Made by a program: the position numbers and the translations under genes
From: Paenibacillus psychroresistens
Lineage (GTDB): Bacteria; Bacillota; Bacilli; Paenibacillales; NBRC-103111
Assembly: GCF_009728935.1 (NCBI RefSeq)
Contig: NZ_CP034235.1
Location: forward strand, 3,262,001 to 3,326,000
Reading direction: 5' to 3'
DNA: 64,000 bases
Notes under the pieces: generated by a model
Told to the model about the DNA's origin: nothing
The model's input: only the letters and a program-made list of their open reading frames with translations
Databases searched by the model: none
Shown here: one piece after another, positions 18,075 through 27,273 of the stretch
Layout: the number at the start of each line of letters is the position of its first letter
Position numbering within the stretch: position 1 is the stretch's first letter

Positions 18075-19690
18075 TGCTGAAAATTCTGATCGTCGATGAT
18101 GAATTCTATTTTAGAAAGGGCTTTAAAGTTTTATTGCCCTTTGATGAGCTTGGCTTTGAGATCTGTGGAGAGGCGAAAAATGGCGAAGAGGCCCTTCAAC
18201 TAATCATCGAGCTTAAGCCGGATATTGTTTTTCTTGATATCAATATGCCTATGATGGATGGATTGGAATTAGCGGAGGCTATTAGAAGTAGAGGACTCAT
18301 GACGACGATAGTATTCCTCACAGGATATAGCGAGTTTTCCTTTGCTCAGCAAGCTATGCAGTTAGGTGTCCAATATTATTTACTCAAGCCTGTGAATGTA
18401 GAAGAATTGAAGCTAACTTTATTGTCTATTAAGGAATCGATTGAGAAGGAGTCCAGCTTCAAGCTCGAGGTCGATGGTTTAAAAGCTCAGATTAAAGAGA
18501 GCATGACTATTCTCAAGGATAGGTTTGTATATGAATTAATTAAAGGGAATACGATCCTGATGGATGACGAAATTCTCCAAAAGCTGCAGTATTATAAGAT
18601 CGATCTGGTTTCCTCTTATTATGGGGCGATGATCCTGGAATTGGATGTACAGGACAAATGGAGCGAGGAAGATAAGCAGCTATGGAGATTTGCAGTCGCC
18701 AATATTGCAAAAGAAATCCTTACTCAGAACAGGATCTTTGTGTTTCAGCAGGATATTAACGAGCATGTCTGTATGCTGCTGGGTATTGAAGAAGTTTTTT
18801 ATGTCAATGACTTAGCTAATCTCATCTATGTTTGTGAGCAAATTAAGCAAATCGTCCATAAGCATCTTAAGCTCACGGTGACGATTGGCTTAGGCCATAT
18901 GTATGCAAGTATTAAGAACGTTTCGGTATCCTATAAAGAGTCGTTTTTTGCGGTAAGGAATAAACTTACGCTTGGTGATAATAATGTGATCGCTTTTTCC
19001 AGTGTGAAAGAAATGCAGATTATGAGCAACTTTTATCCCATGGAGCGCAGAGCCGAGATGTTAATGAATATGCGGTTAGGCAACGCAGAAGAGTTAGATG
19101 TTCGGATAGCTCTGATTTTTAAAGAGTTCCGAATGAGCAGCATTAGTTTAAATATGCTTTTTGTTATTTGTATAGAGATGGCATCGACTTGCTTTGAGCT
19201 GCTTACAGAAACGGGTCAAAATTATCCGCAGTTCTTCCGTGAGAAAATGAATTTAATTGAAGATTTACAGGCTCAGAAGTCGTTGGATGAGATGGAAAAA
19301 TGGATCAAAGAGCTGTTTGATTCAACCATGCATACAGTTGCTGTCAATAGAAGCAATAAGTCGCAGAAAATTGTCCAATCAGTCAAAAAATACATTGAAG
19401 AGAACTATGGAAATGAGAATTTGATGATCACGGAAATCTCCCAAAGCTTATTCATCAACTATGGGCATCTCAGCTATTTATTTAAGAAGGAAACGGGGAA
19501 GACAATTAATGATTTCCTAACTGAGTTTAGAATTAACAAAGCTAAAGAGCTTATGGATAAAGGCAATCATTATATTCTTGAAGTTTCTCTTAAAGTAGGC
19601 TATTCGGATCAAGGTTATTTCAGCAAATGCTTCAAAAAGTTTTTTGGACAAGCTCCCAGCAAATATATCCATACCATAAAAAACAGATAA
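18071..19690 (+). CDS. Response regulator with AraC output domain, YesN type
   Basis: A 539-residue regulator partnered with the kinase at 16290. The receiver domain has D56 as phosphoacceptor (VFLDINMPMMDG). A long middle region follows, then an AraC DNA-binding domain at about 435-535 (ISQSLFINYGHLSYLFKKETG; SLKVGYSDQGYFSKCFKKFFG). It most likely activates the ABC transporter that begins 118 bp downstream, as in other Yes-type loci. The direct target sites are not identified. Confidence 0.95.
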   Translation: MMLKILIVDDEFYFRKGFKVLLPFDELGFEICGEAKNGEEALQLIIELKPDIVFLDINMPMMDGLELAEAIRSRGLMTTIVFLTGYSEFSFAQQAMQLGVQYYLLKPVNVEELKLTLLSIKESIEKESSFKLEVDGLKAQIKESMTILKDRFVYELIKGNTILMDDEILQKLQYYKIDLVSSYYGAMILELDVQDKWSEEDKQLWRFAVANIAKEILTQNRIFVFQQDINEHVCMLLGIEEVFYVNDLANLIYVCEQIKQIVHKHLKLTVTIGLGHMYASIKNVSVSYKESFFAVRNKLTLGDNNVIAFSSVKEMQIMSNFYPMERRAEMLMNMRLGNAEELDVRIALIFKEFRMSSISLNMLFVICIEMASTCFELLTETGQNYPQFFREKMNLIEDLQAQKSLDEMEKWIKELFDSTMHTVAVNRSNKSQKIVQSVKKYIEENYGNENLMITEISQSLFINYGHLSYLFKKETGKTINDFLTEFRINKAKELMDKGNHYILEVSLKVGYSDQGYFSKCFKKFFGQAPSKYIHTIKNR

Positions 19691-19808
19691 TATTACAACT
19701 TTCACTGATTTTGTTCCATTCCTGTATAGACCTTATTTTAATAGAATAAGAAGTAGCTTAGGAGGAACTAATACTTAAGCTAACATAATCAGAGGGGGAA
19801 ATTACTCA

Positions 19809-21203
19809 ATGTCCAAGTCTTTTAGAAGATCGGTTTTACTCTTACTCTCCGTTATACTCGTATTTGTAGTAGCAGCTTGCGGAAACGGAAAAGATGAACC
19901 AACGGCTTCAGATTCTGCAACAACAGCAGCAACTACAACAGCAACAACAGCAGCGCCAGCAGATAATGCAACAGTTGCACCAACCGATGCACCGAAAGCA
20001 GATCCAGTCAAGTATACCCTGAATATTCACTATTCGACAGATGATGAAAAAGATCCAGCCGACTGGGCAATTGCAGAAGTGAAAAAGCAATTTCCAAATG
20101 TTTCTTTTGATGTTAGTCCTCAATTAAATGATAATGGAGAATCTTTAAAGGCTCGTATTGCTACTGGCGACTTGCCTGATATATTCTTGATTTCACCATC
20201 ACATCTTGACGCTGCGATCCAAACAGGTTCTATCTTGGATTTGACTGCTGCATGGAATGCATCTGGTGCTCAATCTAGAATGCAACAAAATGCAATTGAT
20301 ACTCAATTAAAATATAAAGATGGTAAAATTTGGGCGATTCAAGGTGCTGGCGCAGGTATTAATCCACTTTATTACAACAAAAAAGTATTTGCAGACAATG
20401 GTGTAAAAGTTCCGACGAACTATCCGGAATTCTTAGCAGCTGTTAAAGCATTTAATGCTAAAGGTATTGTAACGATTCCAATTTTTGCTAAAGAAGCATG
20501 GCCGATTGGCGCGTTCTTCGATATGTTCGCAATGCGTGCGAATCCAAAAGGTATGATGGCTCTTAATGATGGCGATATTAAAGCTTCTGATCCTGCGATG
20601 GCAGATGCTATCAACAAAATGGCTGAAATCATCAAAGCAGGTGTTTTCCAAAAAGGCGCGACTTCAGCCGATTATGACACAGCACGATCTATATTCCATA
20701 CTGGTAAAGCAGCAATGCTAGTTAACGGTGAGTGGGATATCGCGGATATGGTTAAAGACGGTATGAACATGGCTGATGTCGACTTTTTGGATGTGTATCC
20801 AACTACGGATGCAGGTAAAGAAGACACGAACAAAGAATACAAACCAGGCGGTGCTGAATTAGGTGGCGTTGCAGTATCATCTAAAGTAAAAGATCCTGAA
20901 TTTGCTCAAAAAGTAGCTATCGCATTTGCTGAGAAGCTTGCTCAATCAGGATATGTGAAAGCAGGACGTATTGATTCAACGTTCAGCTTGGATGGTTTGA
21001 CTTCAGAATTGCCAATGCAAGAAATGACTAAGAAATTAAAAGAAAACCACCCGCAATACAAAGTTTTAAGCACAGTAGCGCACTCACTTCCTAACAAAAA
21101 ATTTGCTACTGGTTTCGGCGAATTGCTTCAAAAGCTAGTAGCGGGTCAAAGTGCAGCAGATTTCATTAAAGCAGTAGATGCATTACAAGAAAGCTCGAAA
21201 TAG
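19809..21203 (+). CDS. Sugar ABC transporter substrate-binding lipoprotein (family 1)
   Basis: A 464-residue extracellular binding protein. The signal peptide ends in a lipobox (VVAACG). An Ala/Thr-rich linker of about 35 residues, encoded by CAACAG-like repeats near 19918-19955, tethers the mature domain. The body has the usual motifs of CUT1 binding proteins (ATGDLPDIFLIS; GKIWAIQGAG; GKAAMLVNGEWD). It is followed by a hairpin and then two permeases, making a complete importer apart from the ATPase. Confidence 0.93.
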   Translation: MSKSFRRSVLLLLSVILVFVVAACGNGKDEPTASDSATTAATTTATTAAPADNATVAPTDAPKADPVKYTLNIHYSTDDEKDPADWAIAEVKKQFPNVSFDVSPQLNDNGESLKARIATGDLPDIFLISPSHLDAAIQTGSILDLTAAWNASGAQSRMQQNAIDTQLKYKDGKIWAIQGAGAGINPLYYNKKVFADNGVKVPTNYPEFLAAVKAFNAKGIVTIPIFAKEAWPIGAFFDMFAMRANPKGMMALNDGDIKASDPAMADAINKMAEIIKAGVFQKGATSADYDTARSIFHTGKAAMLVNGEWDIADMVKDGMNMADVDFLDVYPTTDAGKEDTNKEYKPGGAELGGVAVSSKVKDPEFAQKVAIAFAEKLAQSGYVKAGRIDSTFSLDGLTSELPMQEMTKKLKENHPQYKVLSTVAHSLPNKKFATGFGELLQKLVAGQSAADFIKAVDALQESSK

Positions 21204-21237
21204 TCTAATCAGCATGTAAATCAATTCATCTTAATCG

Positions 21238-21270
21238 AAGCGCGCTCCGATTGGTTCGGAGCGCGCTTTA
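21238..21270 (+). terminator. Intra-operon hairpin after the binding-protein gene
   Basis: A GC-rich 13-bp stem (AAGCGCGCTCCGA with its complement) sits between the binding-protein gene and the permeases and is followed only by TTTATC. It probably acts as a partial terminator or RNA stabiliser that keeps the binding protein in excess over the permeases. Confidence 0.75.
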
Positions 21271-21308
21271 TCTAAGAAATAAGACTGAAACTTGAGGTGT
21301 GATGCTTT

Positions 21309-22193
21309 ATGAAGAGTTTAAGATCTAATCCGGTCGCGACAAGCGTATTCATTCTGCCAGCTCTGCTCACGTTCTCTATCGTCATCACATACCCACTTGT
21401 GAGAACGTTGTTTATGAGCTTTTATGATTGGGATGGTCTTCTACCCGGAACGTTTATCGGATTTGATAACTTTATCCGTTTATTCAAAGACGAATTATTC
21501 TATGTTTCTCTAAGAAACGGGTTTATTTTCGCGATTATCTTAACTGTCTTTCAATTAGGACTAGGCACGTTTCTCGCCTTAACTTTGATGAACAACAAGA
21601 CATTTGGCAGGAATACATTACGTAGAGGTTTTTTTATACCCGTCGTTTTATCGGTAACCGTAGTTTGTCAATTGTGGCTGTTCTTGTACAATCCGGAGTT
21701 CGGTTTCTTCAATAGAATGTTTGAAGCTTTAGGATTGCAATATAGACAGGATTGGCTATCGAGTTTAGGCGTTTCTTCAATTGTTGCAGTCACGTTTGTT
21801 GCCTCATGGCAGTACATGGGCTATCAGCTAGCATTAATTTATGCAGGTGCCAAATCAATTCCTGATTCCTACTACGAGGCAGCAAAAATTGATGGTGCGT
21901 CGACCTTTCAAACCCATATGAAAATAACGATTCCTCTGATGGCGGAAACTTATAAAATATGCTTGATCTTTTGTATCAACGGCGGCTTAAATGCATTTGC
22001 ACATATGCAGATTATGACCAAGGGAGGGCCGGGGACGGCAACCTATTCCATGACTTATATGATGTATAGATCAGCGTTCAAGCTGGATGAATTCGGATAT
22101 GGCTGCGCAGTTGCTGTCGTTCTCGTTTTGCAGTGCCTGCTAATTACCTATATTGTCAACAAGTACATGGCTCGCGAACGAATCACTTATTAA
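21309..22193 (+). CDS. Sugar ABC transporter permease, MalF/UgpA type
   Basis: A 294-residue membrane subunit with six hydrophobic segments and EAA loop (YEAAKIDGASTFQTHMKITIP). The C-terminal part has MTKGGPGTATYSMTYMMY, typical of UgpA/MsmF-like permeases. GAGGTG lies upstream of the ATG. The gap to the next permease is 12 bp. Confidence 0.93.
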   Translation: MKSLRSNPVATSVFILPALLTFSIVITYPLVRTLFMSFYDWDGLLPGTFIGFDNFIRLFKDELFYVSLRNGFIFAIILTVFQLGLGTFLALTLMNNKTFGRNTLRRGFFIPVVLSVTVVCQLWLFLYNPEFGFFNRMFEALGLQYRQDWLSSLGVSSIVAVTFVASWQYMGYQLALIYAGAKSIPDSYYEAAKIDGASTFQTHMKITIPLMAETYKICLIFCINGGLNAFAHMQIMTKGGPGTATYSMTYMMYRSAFKLDEFGYGCAVAVVLVLQCLLITYIVNKYMARERITY

Positions 22194-22205
22194 AGGTGGA
22201 ACAAC

Positions 22206-23042
22206 ATGAAAATGTTAAAGTTAGGTAAGACAGCGATCTTTCAATCGTTCTTATGGATTTATTTTATAATATCCTTGTATCCGTTGATATACATGGTGTT
22301 CTTCTCATTGAAGAACAACGAAGAAATTTTCTATACAAATCCAATGGGGCTTCCGTGGAATTTGCGCTTCCATAATTATGTGGAAGCTGTCACGCAATTC
22401 GATATTTTGAAGTACTTCAGAAATAGTATTGTTGTCTCAGGTGCTTCGCTTATATTCATTCTGCTCTTCGCCTTGATGTTCTCTTATGCAACGGCTCGCA
22501 TGGAGTGGAGATTCAAGGGGACTGCTTATGGTTACTTAATCCTTGGCTTATTCATTCCAACGCAAGTGATTCTGATTCCGCTCGCGGTGTTAATACGGGA
22601 CTTTGGGATTTCTAATACGTATCTTGCCTTGATTATCCCTTATGTCGCTTTTAACTTAGCCTTTTCTAGCTTGATCTTCTTTGGTTTCTTTCGGACCATT
22701 CCCATGGAAATCGAAGAATCCGCATTTATGGATGGCGCCAGTATTTATCGGACGTTCGTCCAAATTATGCTTCCGCTAGTTACACCTGCTATCGCGACTG
22801 TAACAATCTTCGCTTTCCTCAATGTCTGGAATGAATATCCTTTGGCACTGATTATGATTACTAAAAATGAACTTAAGACATTGCCTACAGGTTTGCTTTC
22901 TTTCACGGGCCAATATGCTACAGATTGGGGTGCCACAGGTGCAGCGTTGGTTATTTCAAGTATCCCAATGATTATTCTCTACCTGTTCCTTAGTGAGTCA
23001 GTTGAGAAAGCGCTGACTGTTGGCGGGGCGGTTAAAGGTTAA
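22206..23042 (+). CDS. Sugar ABC transporter permease, MalG/UgpE type
   Basis: A 278-residue membrane subunit with six hydrophobic segments. The EAA-like loop reads EIEESAFMDGASIYRTF and the C-terminus ends VEKALTVGGAVKG, as in MsmG-type permeases. It completes the importer begun at 19809. The broken GH95 gene follows after 100 bp. Confidence 0.93.
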   Translation: MKMLKLGKTAIFQSFLWIYFIISLYPLIYMVFFSLKNNEEIFYTNPMGLPWNLRFHNYVEAVTQFDILKYFRNSIVVSGASLIFILLFALMFSYATARMEWRFKGTAYGYLILGLFIPTQVILIPLAVLIRDFGISNTYLALIIPYVAFNLAFSSLIFFGFFRTIPMEIEESAFMDGASIYRTFVQIMLPLVTPAIATVTIFAFLNVWNEYPLALIMITKNELKTLPTGLLSFTGQYATDWGATGAALVISSIPMIILYLFLSESVEKALTVGGAVKG

Positions 23043-23077
23043 TAGGTAGCAAGTAACGCAAATTAATAAATGGTTTT

Positions 23078-23117
23078 CAACAAACGTGCCCTCATCTTGA
23101 TCGTGGCGCGTTTGTTG
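23078..23117 (+). other. Stem-loop between transporter and GH95 pseudogene
   Basis: A 13-bp inverted repeat with one mismatch (CAACAAACGTGCC and its near-complement) encloses a 14-base loop. No T run follows, so it is more likely an RNA processing or stabilising hairpin than a strong terminator. Confidence 0.5.
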
Positions 23118-23142
23118 CATTCATTACAGGGAGCTAATAATC

Positions 23143-25371
23143 ATGAAGCGAGATTTCAAGCTTAAACCTCATCCAGCAACCTTCGATTATTTGAAGCAAG
23201 ACAGCAGAGCAGGCGTTGTATCTAAACGTGGGATGTGCAGTATTCTACCTGCGAACAGGTTCCAGGACGCCTTGATAAGCGCTAACGGAACATTGACCCT
23301 GCAAGTATTCGGAGATCCACTAAATGAACGTATTATTTTCAATCATGAACGTTTGATTATTCCAAGGTGGAAGGTAGGGAAAGGTCCAAAACCTCCCCAA
23401 ATCGCCAAAATTCTACCGGAAGTGCGTCGGCTTGCTTGATTTCCTGACTGGTGAAGTTGGAGTTCGCTGGAGGATGAGCGGGGGCATTATATTCGCCGTG
23501 CGTTTGTTTCCAAACCGGATCAGGTCGCTGTACAGCTAATAACCGCACACCAGGCTAGTACGCTGGATTTAAGGCTTCGCTTGGTTACTGATCAAGCGGT
23601 GCAAACGGATAGCTGGGAAATGGGCCAATTGCCTGAAAATTTACAGATATCCCGAGATTATTTGCCTGAACGGCTTGTACTGAAAGGACAATACGACGCA
23701 GAATTTGGCAGTATTGGCTATGTGGTTGCAACTCGCGTGATCGTCAATGGCGGTAGTTCTTTGATTGAGGGAGAGGAACTGGTTGTTTCTGCAGCGGATT
23801 CCGTTTTATTGTTAACCAAGGTTGAGCGGTATGCACATCTTGAGGAAGACAGTGACTCCCAGATGGTTGAAAGTCTGAAGAAGCTGGAAGGGGATTATGA
23901 CAAGCTGCTGGCTAGGCATGCAGATTTTCATACACCTATTATGCAGCGTTGTGAATTGAAGCTCTCGAGTGGGGAGGATTACTTATTATCGGTTGAGGAA
24001 CTTTTAGCCCAGCAGCATTCGGATAGTGACCTGTCGTCTGCTTTAGTGGAGAAGCTTTTCGATATGGGGCGTTATTTTCTTCTGACCGACTCTGGTGAAA
24101 TCCCTCCGGTTGTGGGGCATACGAATATCAATGTCAACCTGCAAGTTTGCTCTGGTAATCTGGCTGATCTTTCAGAAAGCATGGAAGTGTTTTTTTCCTG
24201 GGTTGAGGGCATGCTGGAGCAATTCCGCGAGAACGCTAACCATATATTCGGAACGAGAGGGATTGTAGCAGATGTCCATCCGGATGCGGAGAATGGCTAT
24301 CTGAATCATTATGATTTCAATTGGCCGCATCATTATTGGATATCCGCAGCCGGCTGGCTATACAACGAATTCTGGGGTCATTACCTGATCACAGGAGATA
24401 AGAAATTTCTCGAGGAGCGCATTATTCCGGGCTTGAAGGAAATTGCCCTATTCTATGAAGACTTCTTAACGGATTTTGATGAAGACGGCTATCATATCTT
24501 CTATCCTTCCTATTCACCAGAAAGCTGGCCAGAGAATACGGGCTGCATGATCTCTATCAACGCGGTCATGGATATTATGGTATGTCGGGAGGTATTGGAT
24601 AATCTGTTAGACGGTTTGCGAATACTCGGTACGGAGGACGAAAAGATTCCGATCTATGAAGCCATATTGAATAAGCTGCCTCCTTACTTGCTGGATGAAG
24701 AAGGGGCATTGAAGGAATGGGCGTGGCCGGGACTTGAAGAGCGTTATAACCACCGGCATGTATCGCATCATTATGATGTCTGGCCTGGAAATGCAATTAC
24801 ATGGGAGAATACCCCGGAGCTGGCTAGAGCGGTGCTCCTGTCCAACCGCAAGCGTGGCCAGCAGGATGACTCAGCCCATGGTATCATACACCGAGCCTTG
24901 ACGGCTGCGCGCTTGAAGGATTCTACTGATGTATATGCAAATCTAAAACAGTTGCTGGAGCATGGCTTTATCAATACAAGCCTGATGACGAACCATTTTC
25001 CTTATCGAGTCTATTTTCCAGATTTAATTGGAGCTCTACCTGCTTGTTTTATCGAAATGCTGATTTATTCCCAGCCCGGCTTAATCGAGCTTTTACCTGC
25101 ATTACCCCGTGAGATGCCAAAAGGAAGTCTGAGCGGTGTCCGCTGTTTTACTTTTGCTGTAATGAAGAAGTTAGCTTGGAATCTAAATGAAGGTTGGATA
25201 GAAGCAGAAATCGTATCACTAGTAGATCAAGAAATATTGATCAAATATCGGCATGGACTTATGGATCTGATCGTAAATGGCAAGGAAAAGGAGCGTTCTA
25301 TCTTGGGTAATACGTTGAGCTTTACAGCAGGGAAGACTGTCAAGATTGAAATGCGCTTAGTCGGAATATGA
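23143..25371 (+). pseudogene. Broken glycoside hydrolase family 95 gene (alpha-L-fucosidase-like)
   Basis: The intact N-terminal frame runs 23143-23439 and shows the GH95 start (QDALISANGTLTLQVFGDPLNERIIFNHERL). It stops at a TGA. The next coding stretch is in another frame at about 23432-23467 (LLDFLTGEVGVRW), and the original frame resumes at about 23468 (EDERGHYIRRAFVSKPDQV) and runs to 25371. So a segment of some tens of codons was lost, followed by a 1-nt deletion near CGCTGG. The rest looks well kept, with HRHVSHHYDVWPG and GALPACFIEMLIYSQPGLIELLPALP. The enzyme has no signal peptide, so it would have acted in the cytoplasm on imported oligosaccharides. The damage looks recent. Confidence 0.85.
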
Positions 25372-25405
25372 CCAAATAAGTAATAATAGAATGGAGCTAA
25401 CAAAT

Positions 25406-26686
25406 ATGAAACATCATAAATTTGCTAGTAAGCCGCCTTTAGGCTGGAATAGCTGGGATTGCTACGGGGCTAGTGTGACCGAAGCTGAGGTAAGAGGAAA
25501 TGCGGACTATATGGCTGCGTATTTAAAGTCTTCGGGTTGGGAATATATCATTGTGGATATTCAATGGTACGAGCCTGGAGCGAATTCTTCCACGTATCGA
25601 CCTTTTGTTTCCTTAGAAGTGGATGCGTACTCGCGTTTAATTCCTGCTGTGAACCGCTTCCCCTCATCCGCAGATGGTAATGGCTTTAAAGATTTGGGAG
25701 CGTATGTGCACAGTCTGGGATTAAAGTTTGGCATTCATATTATGCGAGGGATCCCACGCCAAGCGGTTCATGCGAATACCCCTATTCTCGGAACAAATTT
25801 CACAGCAAGAGATATCGCACATACCAACTCAATCTGCCCTTGGAACACGGATATGTATGGTGTCGATCCGACTAAAGAAGGTGCGCAAGCGTACTACGAC
25901 TCCTTATTCCAGCTTTACGCGGAATGGGGCGTGGATTTCATCAAAGTCGATGATATAGCCGCATCAAGACTTTACCATATCCACCTGGATGAAATTACCC
26001 TTATCCGCAAGGCAATCGATAATTGCGGGAGAGATATCGTCTTGAGCCTTTCCCCTGGCCCAGCACCGCTTGAATACGCGGAGCATTTGAAAGCGAATGC
26101 GAATATGTGGCGGATGACAGACGATTACTGGGATCTATGGCAGTTGCTGCACGGGATGTTCGAACGTTGTGAGAAATGGTATCCCCATGTTGGGGAGGGA
26201 CATTGGCCCGATTGCGACATGCTGCCATTAGGGCATCTTGGTATTCGTTCTGTAGATGGTGGGGGCAGCGATCGTTGGACTCGTTTCACCAAGGATGAGC
26301 AGGTGACTATGATGACATTGTGGTCGATTTTCCGCTCACCACTCTTCTTCGGGGGCGAGCTTCGCGACAATGATGTCTGGACACTGGCGCTGCTTACCAA
26401 TAAAGAGATTCTCGAAGTTCAGCAGAATAGTCATAGCAATAAACTAGTATACAGCGAGGGCAATCGAATTGTCTGGACAGCCAAGAATAATAATAATGAA
26501 ACTTATGCGGCTTTATTCAATATCGGCGAGGAAATGGATACCGTGCGAATTACCATGGAGCAGCTTGGATTAAGCGGCATTTTGAAAGTAAAAGATTTAT
26601 GGTCCGGGGAAGAGGTAGGCACTATTCAGAATGAGTGGGGTCCAGAAATCCCACCTCACGGATCTAGACTGGTCAAGCTTTATTAG
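25406..26686 (+). CDS. Glycoside hydrolase family 27 (alpha-galactosidase-like)
   Basis: A 426-residue enzyme without signal peptide. The N-terminus has PPLGWNSWDCYG. The nucleophile region is DFIKVDDI (D182) and the acid/base region is WRMTDDYWDLW (D239/D240). A C-terminal beta-sandwich domain follows from about residue 330. GH27 enzymes release alpha-D-galactose; some members act on beta-L-arabinopyranose, which would suit arabinogalactan. ATG at 25406 has GGAG 9 bp upstream and is preferred over ATG at 25391. It follows the GH95 pseudogene by 34 bp and is probably co-transcribed. Confidence 0.9.
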   Translation: MKHHKFASKPPLGWNSWDCYGASVTEAEVRGNADYMAAYLKSSGWEYIIVDIQWYEPGANSSTYRPFVSLEVDAYSRLIPAVNRFPSSADGNGFKDLGAYVHSLGLKFGIHIMRGIPRQAVHANTPILGTNFTARDIAHTNSICPWNTDMYGVDPTKEGAQAYYDSLFQLYAEWGVDFIKVDDIAASRLYHIHLDEITLIRKAIDNCGRDIVLSLSPGPAPLEYAEHLKANANMWRMTDDYWDLWQLLHGMFERCEKWYPHVGEGHWPDCDMLPLGHLGIRSVDGGGSDRWTRFTKDEQVTMMTLWSIFRSPLFFGGELRDNDVWTLALLTNKEILEVQQNSHSNKLVYSEGNRIVWTAKNNNNETYAALFNIGEEMDTVRITMEQLGLSGILKVKDLWSGEEVGTIQNEWGPEIPPHGSRLVKLY

Positions 26687-26694
26687 AATGATCT

Positions 26695-26880
26695 GTAACG
26701 ATAGTTTTTATCGTAACCCAGACTATGAGCATGTCAGATCATGCTGTAGCGATATTAAATATGCTTAGAGCGACATTATGCTGGATGCTTGAGAGTGGTG
26801 GCGGACTGTAACGATAAAATGTAGCGCTATAAAGGCAGGCACAATTATTTTCGCTGCTGAAGCGATAAATAATACTGTTA
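26695..26880. repeat. Cluster of short intergenic GTARCGATA repeats
   Basis: Within 190 bp there are at least five copies of a GTAACGATA / GTAGCGATA / AAGCGATAA motif in both orientations, some forming small palindromes (TGTAACGATA...TATCGTAAC at about 26694-26716). No reading frame is convincing. This resembles a small extragenic repeat cluster; function unknown. Confidence 0.5.
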
Positions 26881-26884
26881 CAGA

Positions 26885-26928
26885 AATAGGGCAATATCTC
26901 CATTGTTACAATGGGGTATTGCCCTATT
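26885..26928. terminator. Two-tier hairpin between convergent operons
   Basis: A 12-bp perfect outer stem (AATAGGGCAATA / TATTGCCCTATT) and a 6-bp inner stem (CCATTG / CAATGG) lie between the GH27 gene and the convergent minus-strand genes. T runs are weak on both sides, but position and symmetry suit a bidirectional terminator. Confidence 0.65.
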
Positions 26929-26952
26929 GATTCTGCCTAAAAAAAGAAAGGT

Positions 26953-27252
26953 TTAAACGGAAAGAGAAGCAAGCTTCTCCCATCTAGGTGCATAAGGGAA
27001 GGGGCATTTAGAGACTCTTAGCTTGGCTTTCAGATGTACCAAACAACCGCAATGCATACAGGTTGTTCCGTACTGGAGCGCAGGACATGCTAGACAAGCA
27101 TCGATGCGATCTGCATATTCCGCTTCCGTTACGACCTTTACGGCTTTTATTCGCAAATTTGGATTGAAGAGGGCTGCTATTTCTTCAGGTGAGATTCTTA
27201 CATTTGCAGAGCAGCCCTTACAATTTTGATCAGATCCTGTATCTTCATTCAT
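26953..27252 (-). CDS. Small Cys-rich protein, DUF6171-like
   Basis: A 99-residue soluble protein with eight cysteines in zinc- or iron-cluster-like groups: CKGC near the start, CLAC in the middle, then CMHCGC and a final Cys in KCPFP. This looks like the DUF6171 family; function is not known. The start at 27252 has GAGGTGA 8 bp upstream. It lies 21 bp downstream of the GH51 gene and is probably read from the same transcript, although the link in function is unclear. Confidence 0.7.
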   Translation of the reverse strand: MNEDTGSDQNCKGCSANVRISPEEIAALFNPNLRIKAVKVVTEAEYADRIDACLACPALQYGTTCMHCGCLVHLKAKLRVSKCPFPYAPRWEKLASLSV

Positions 27253-27273
27253 AGCTGAGATCACCTCGAGATT

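Noticed and set aside
19900..20011. CAACAG-like repeats and a Cys-rich minus-strand frame
   Set aside because: The repeats encode the Ala/Thr linker of the binding lipoprotein. The minus-strand frames are low-complexity shadows. Not a CRISPR or a microsatellite of note.
23143..23439. A separate 98-residue small protein gene
   Set aside because: Its sequence is the N-terminus of GH95 and the missing continuation is found directly downstream, so it is part of a broken gene.
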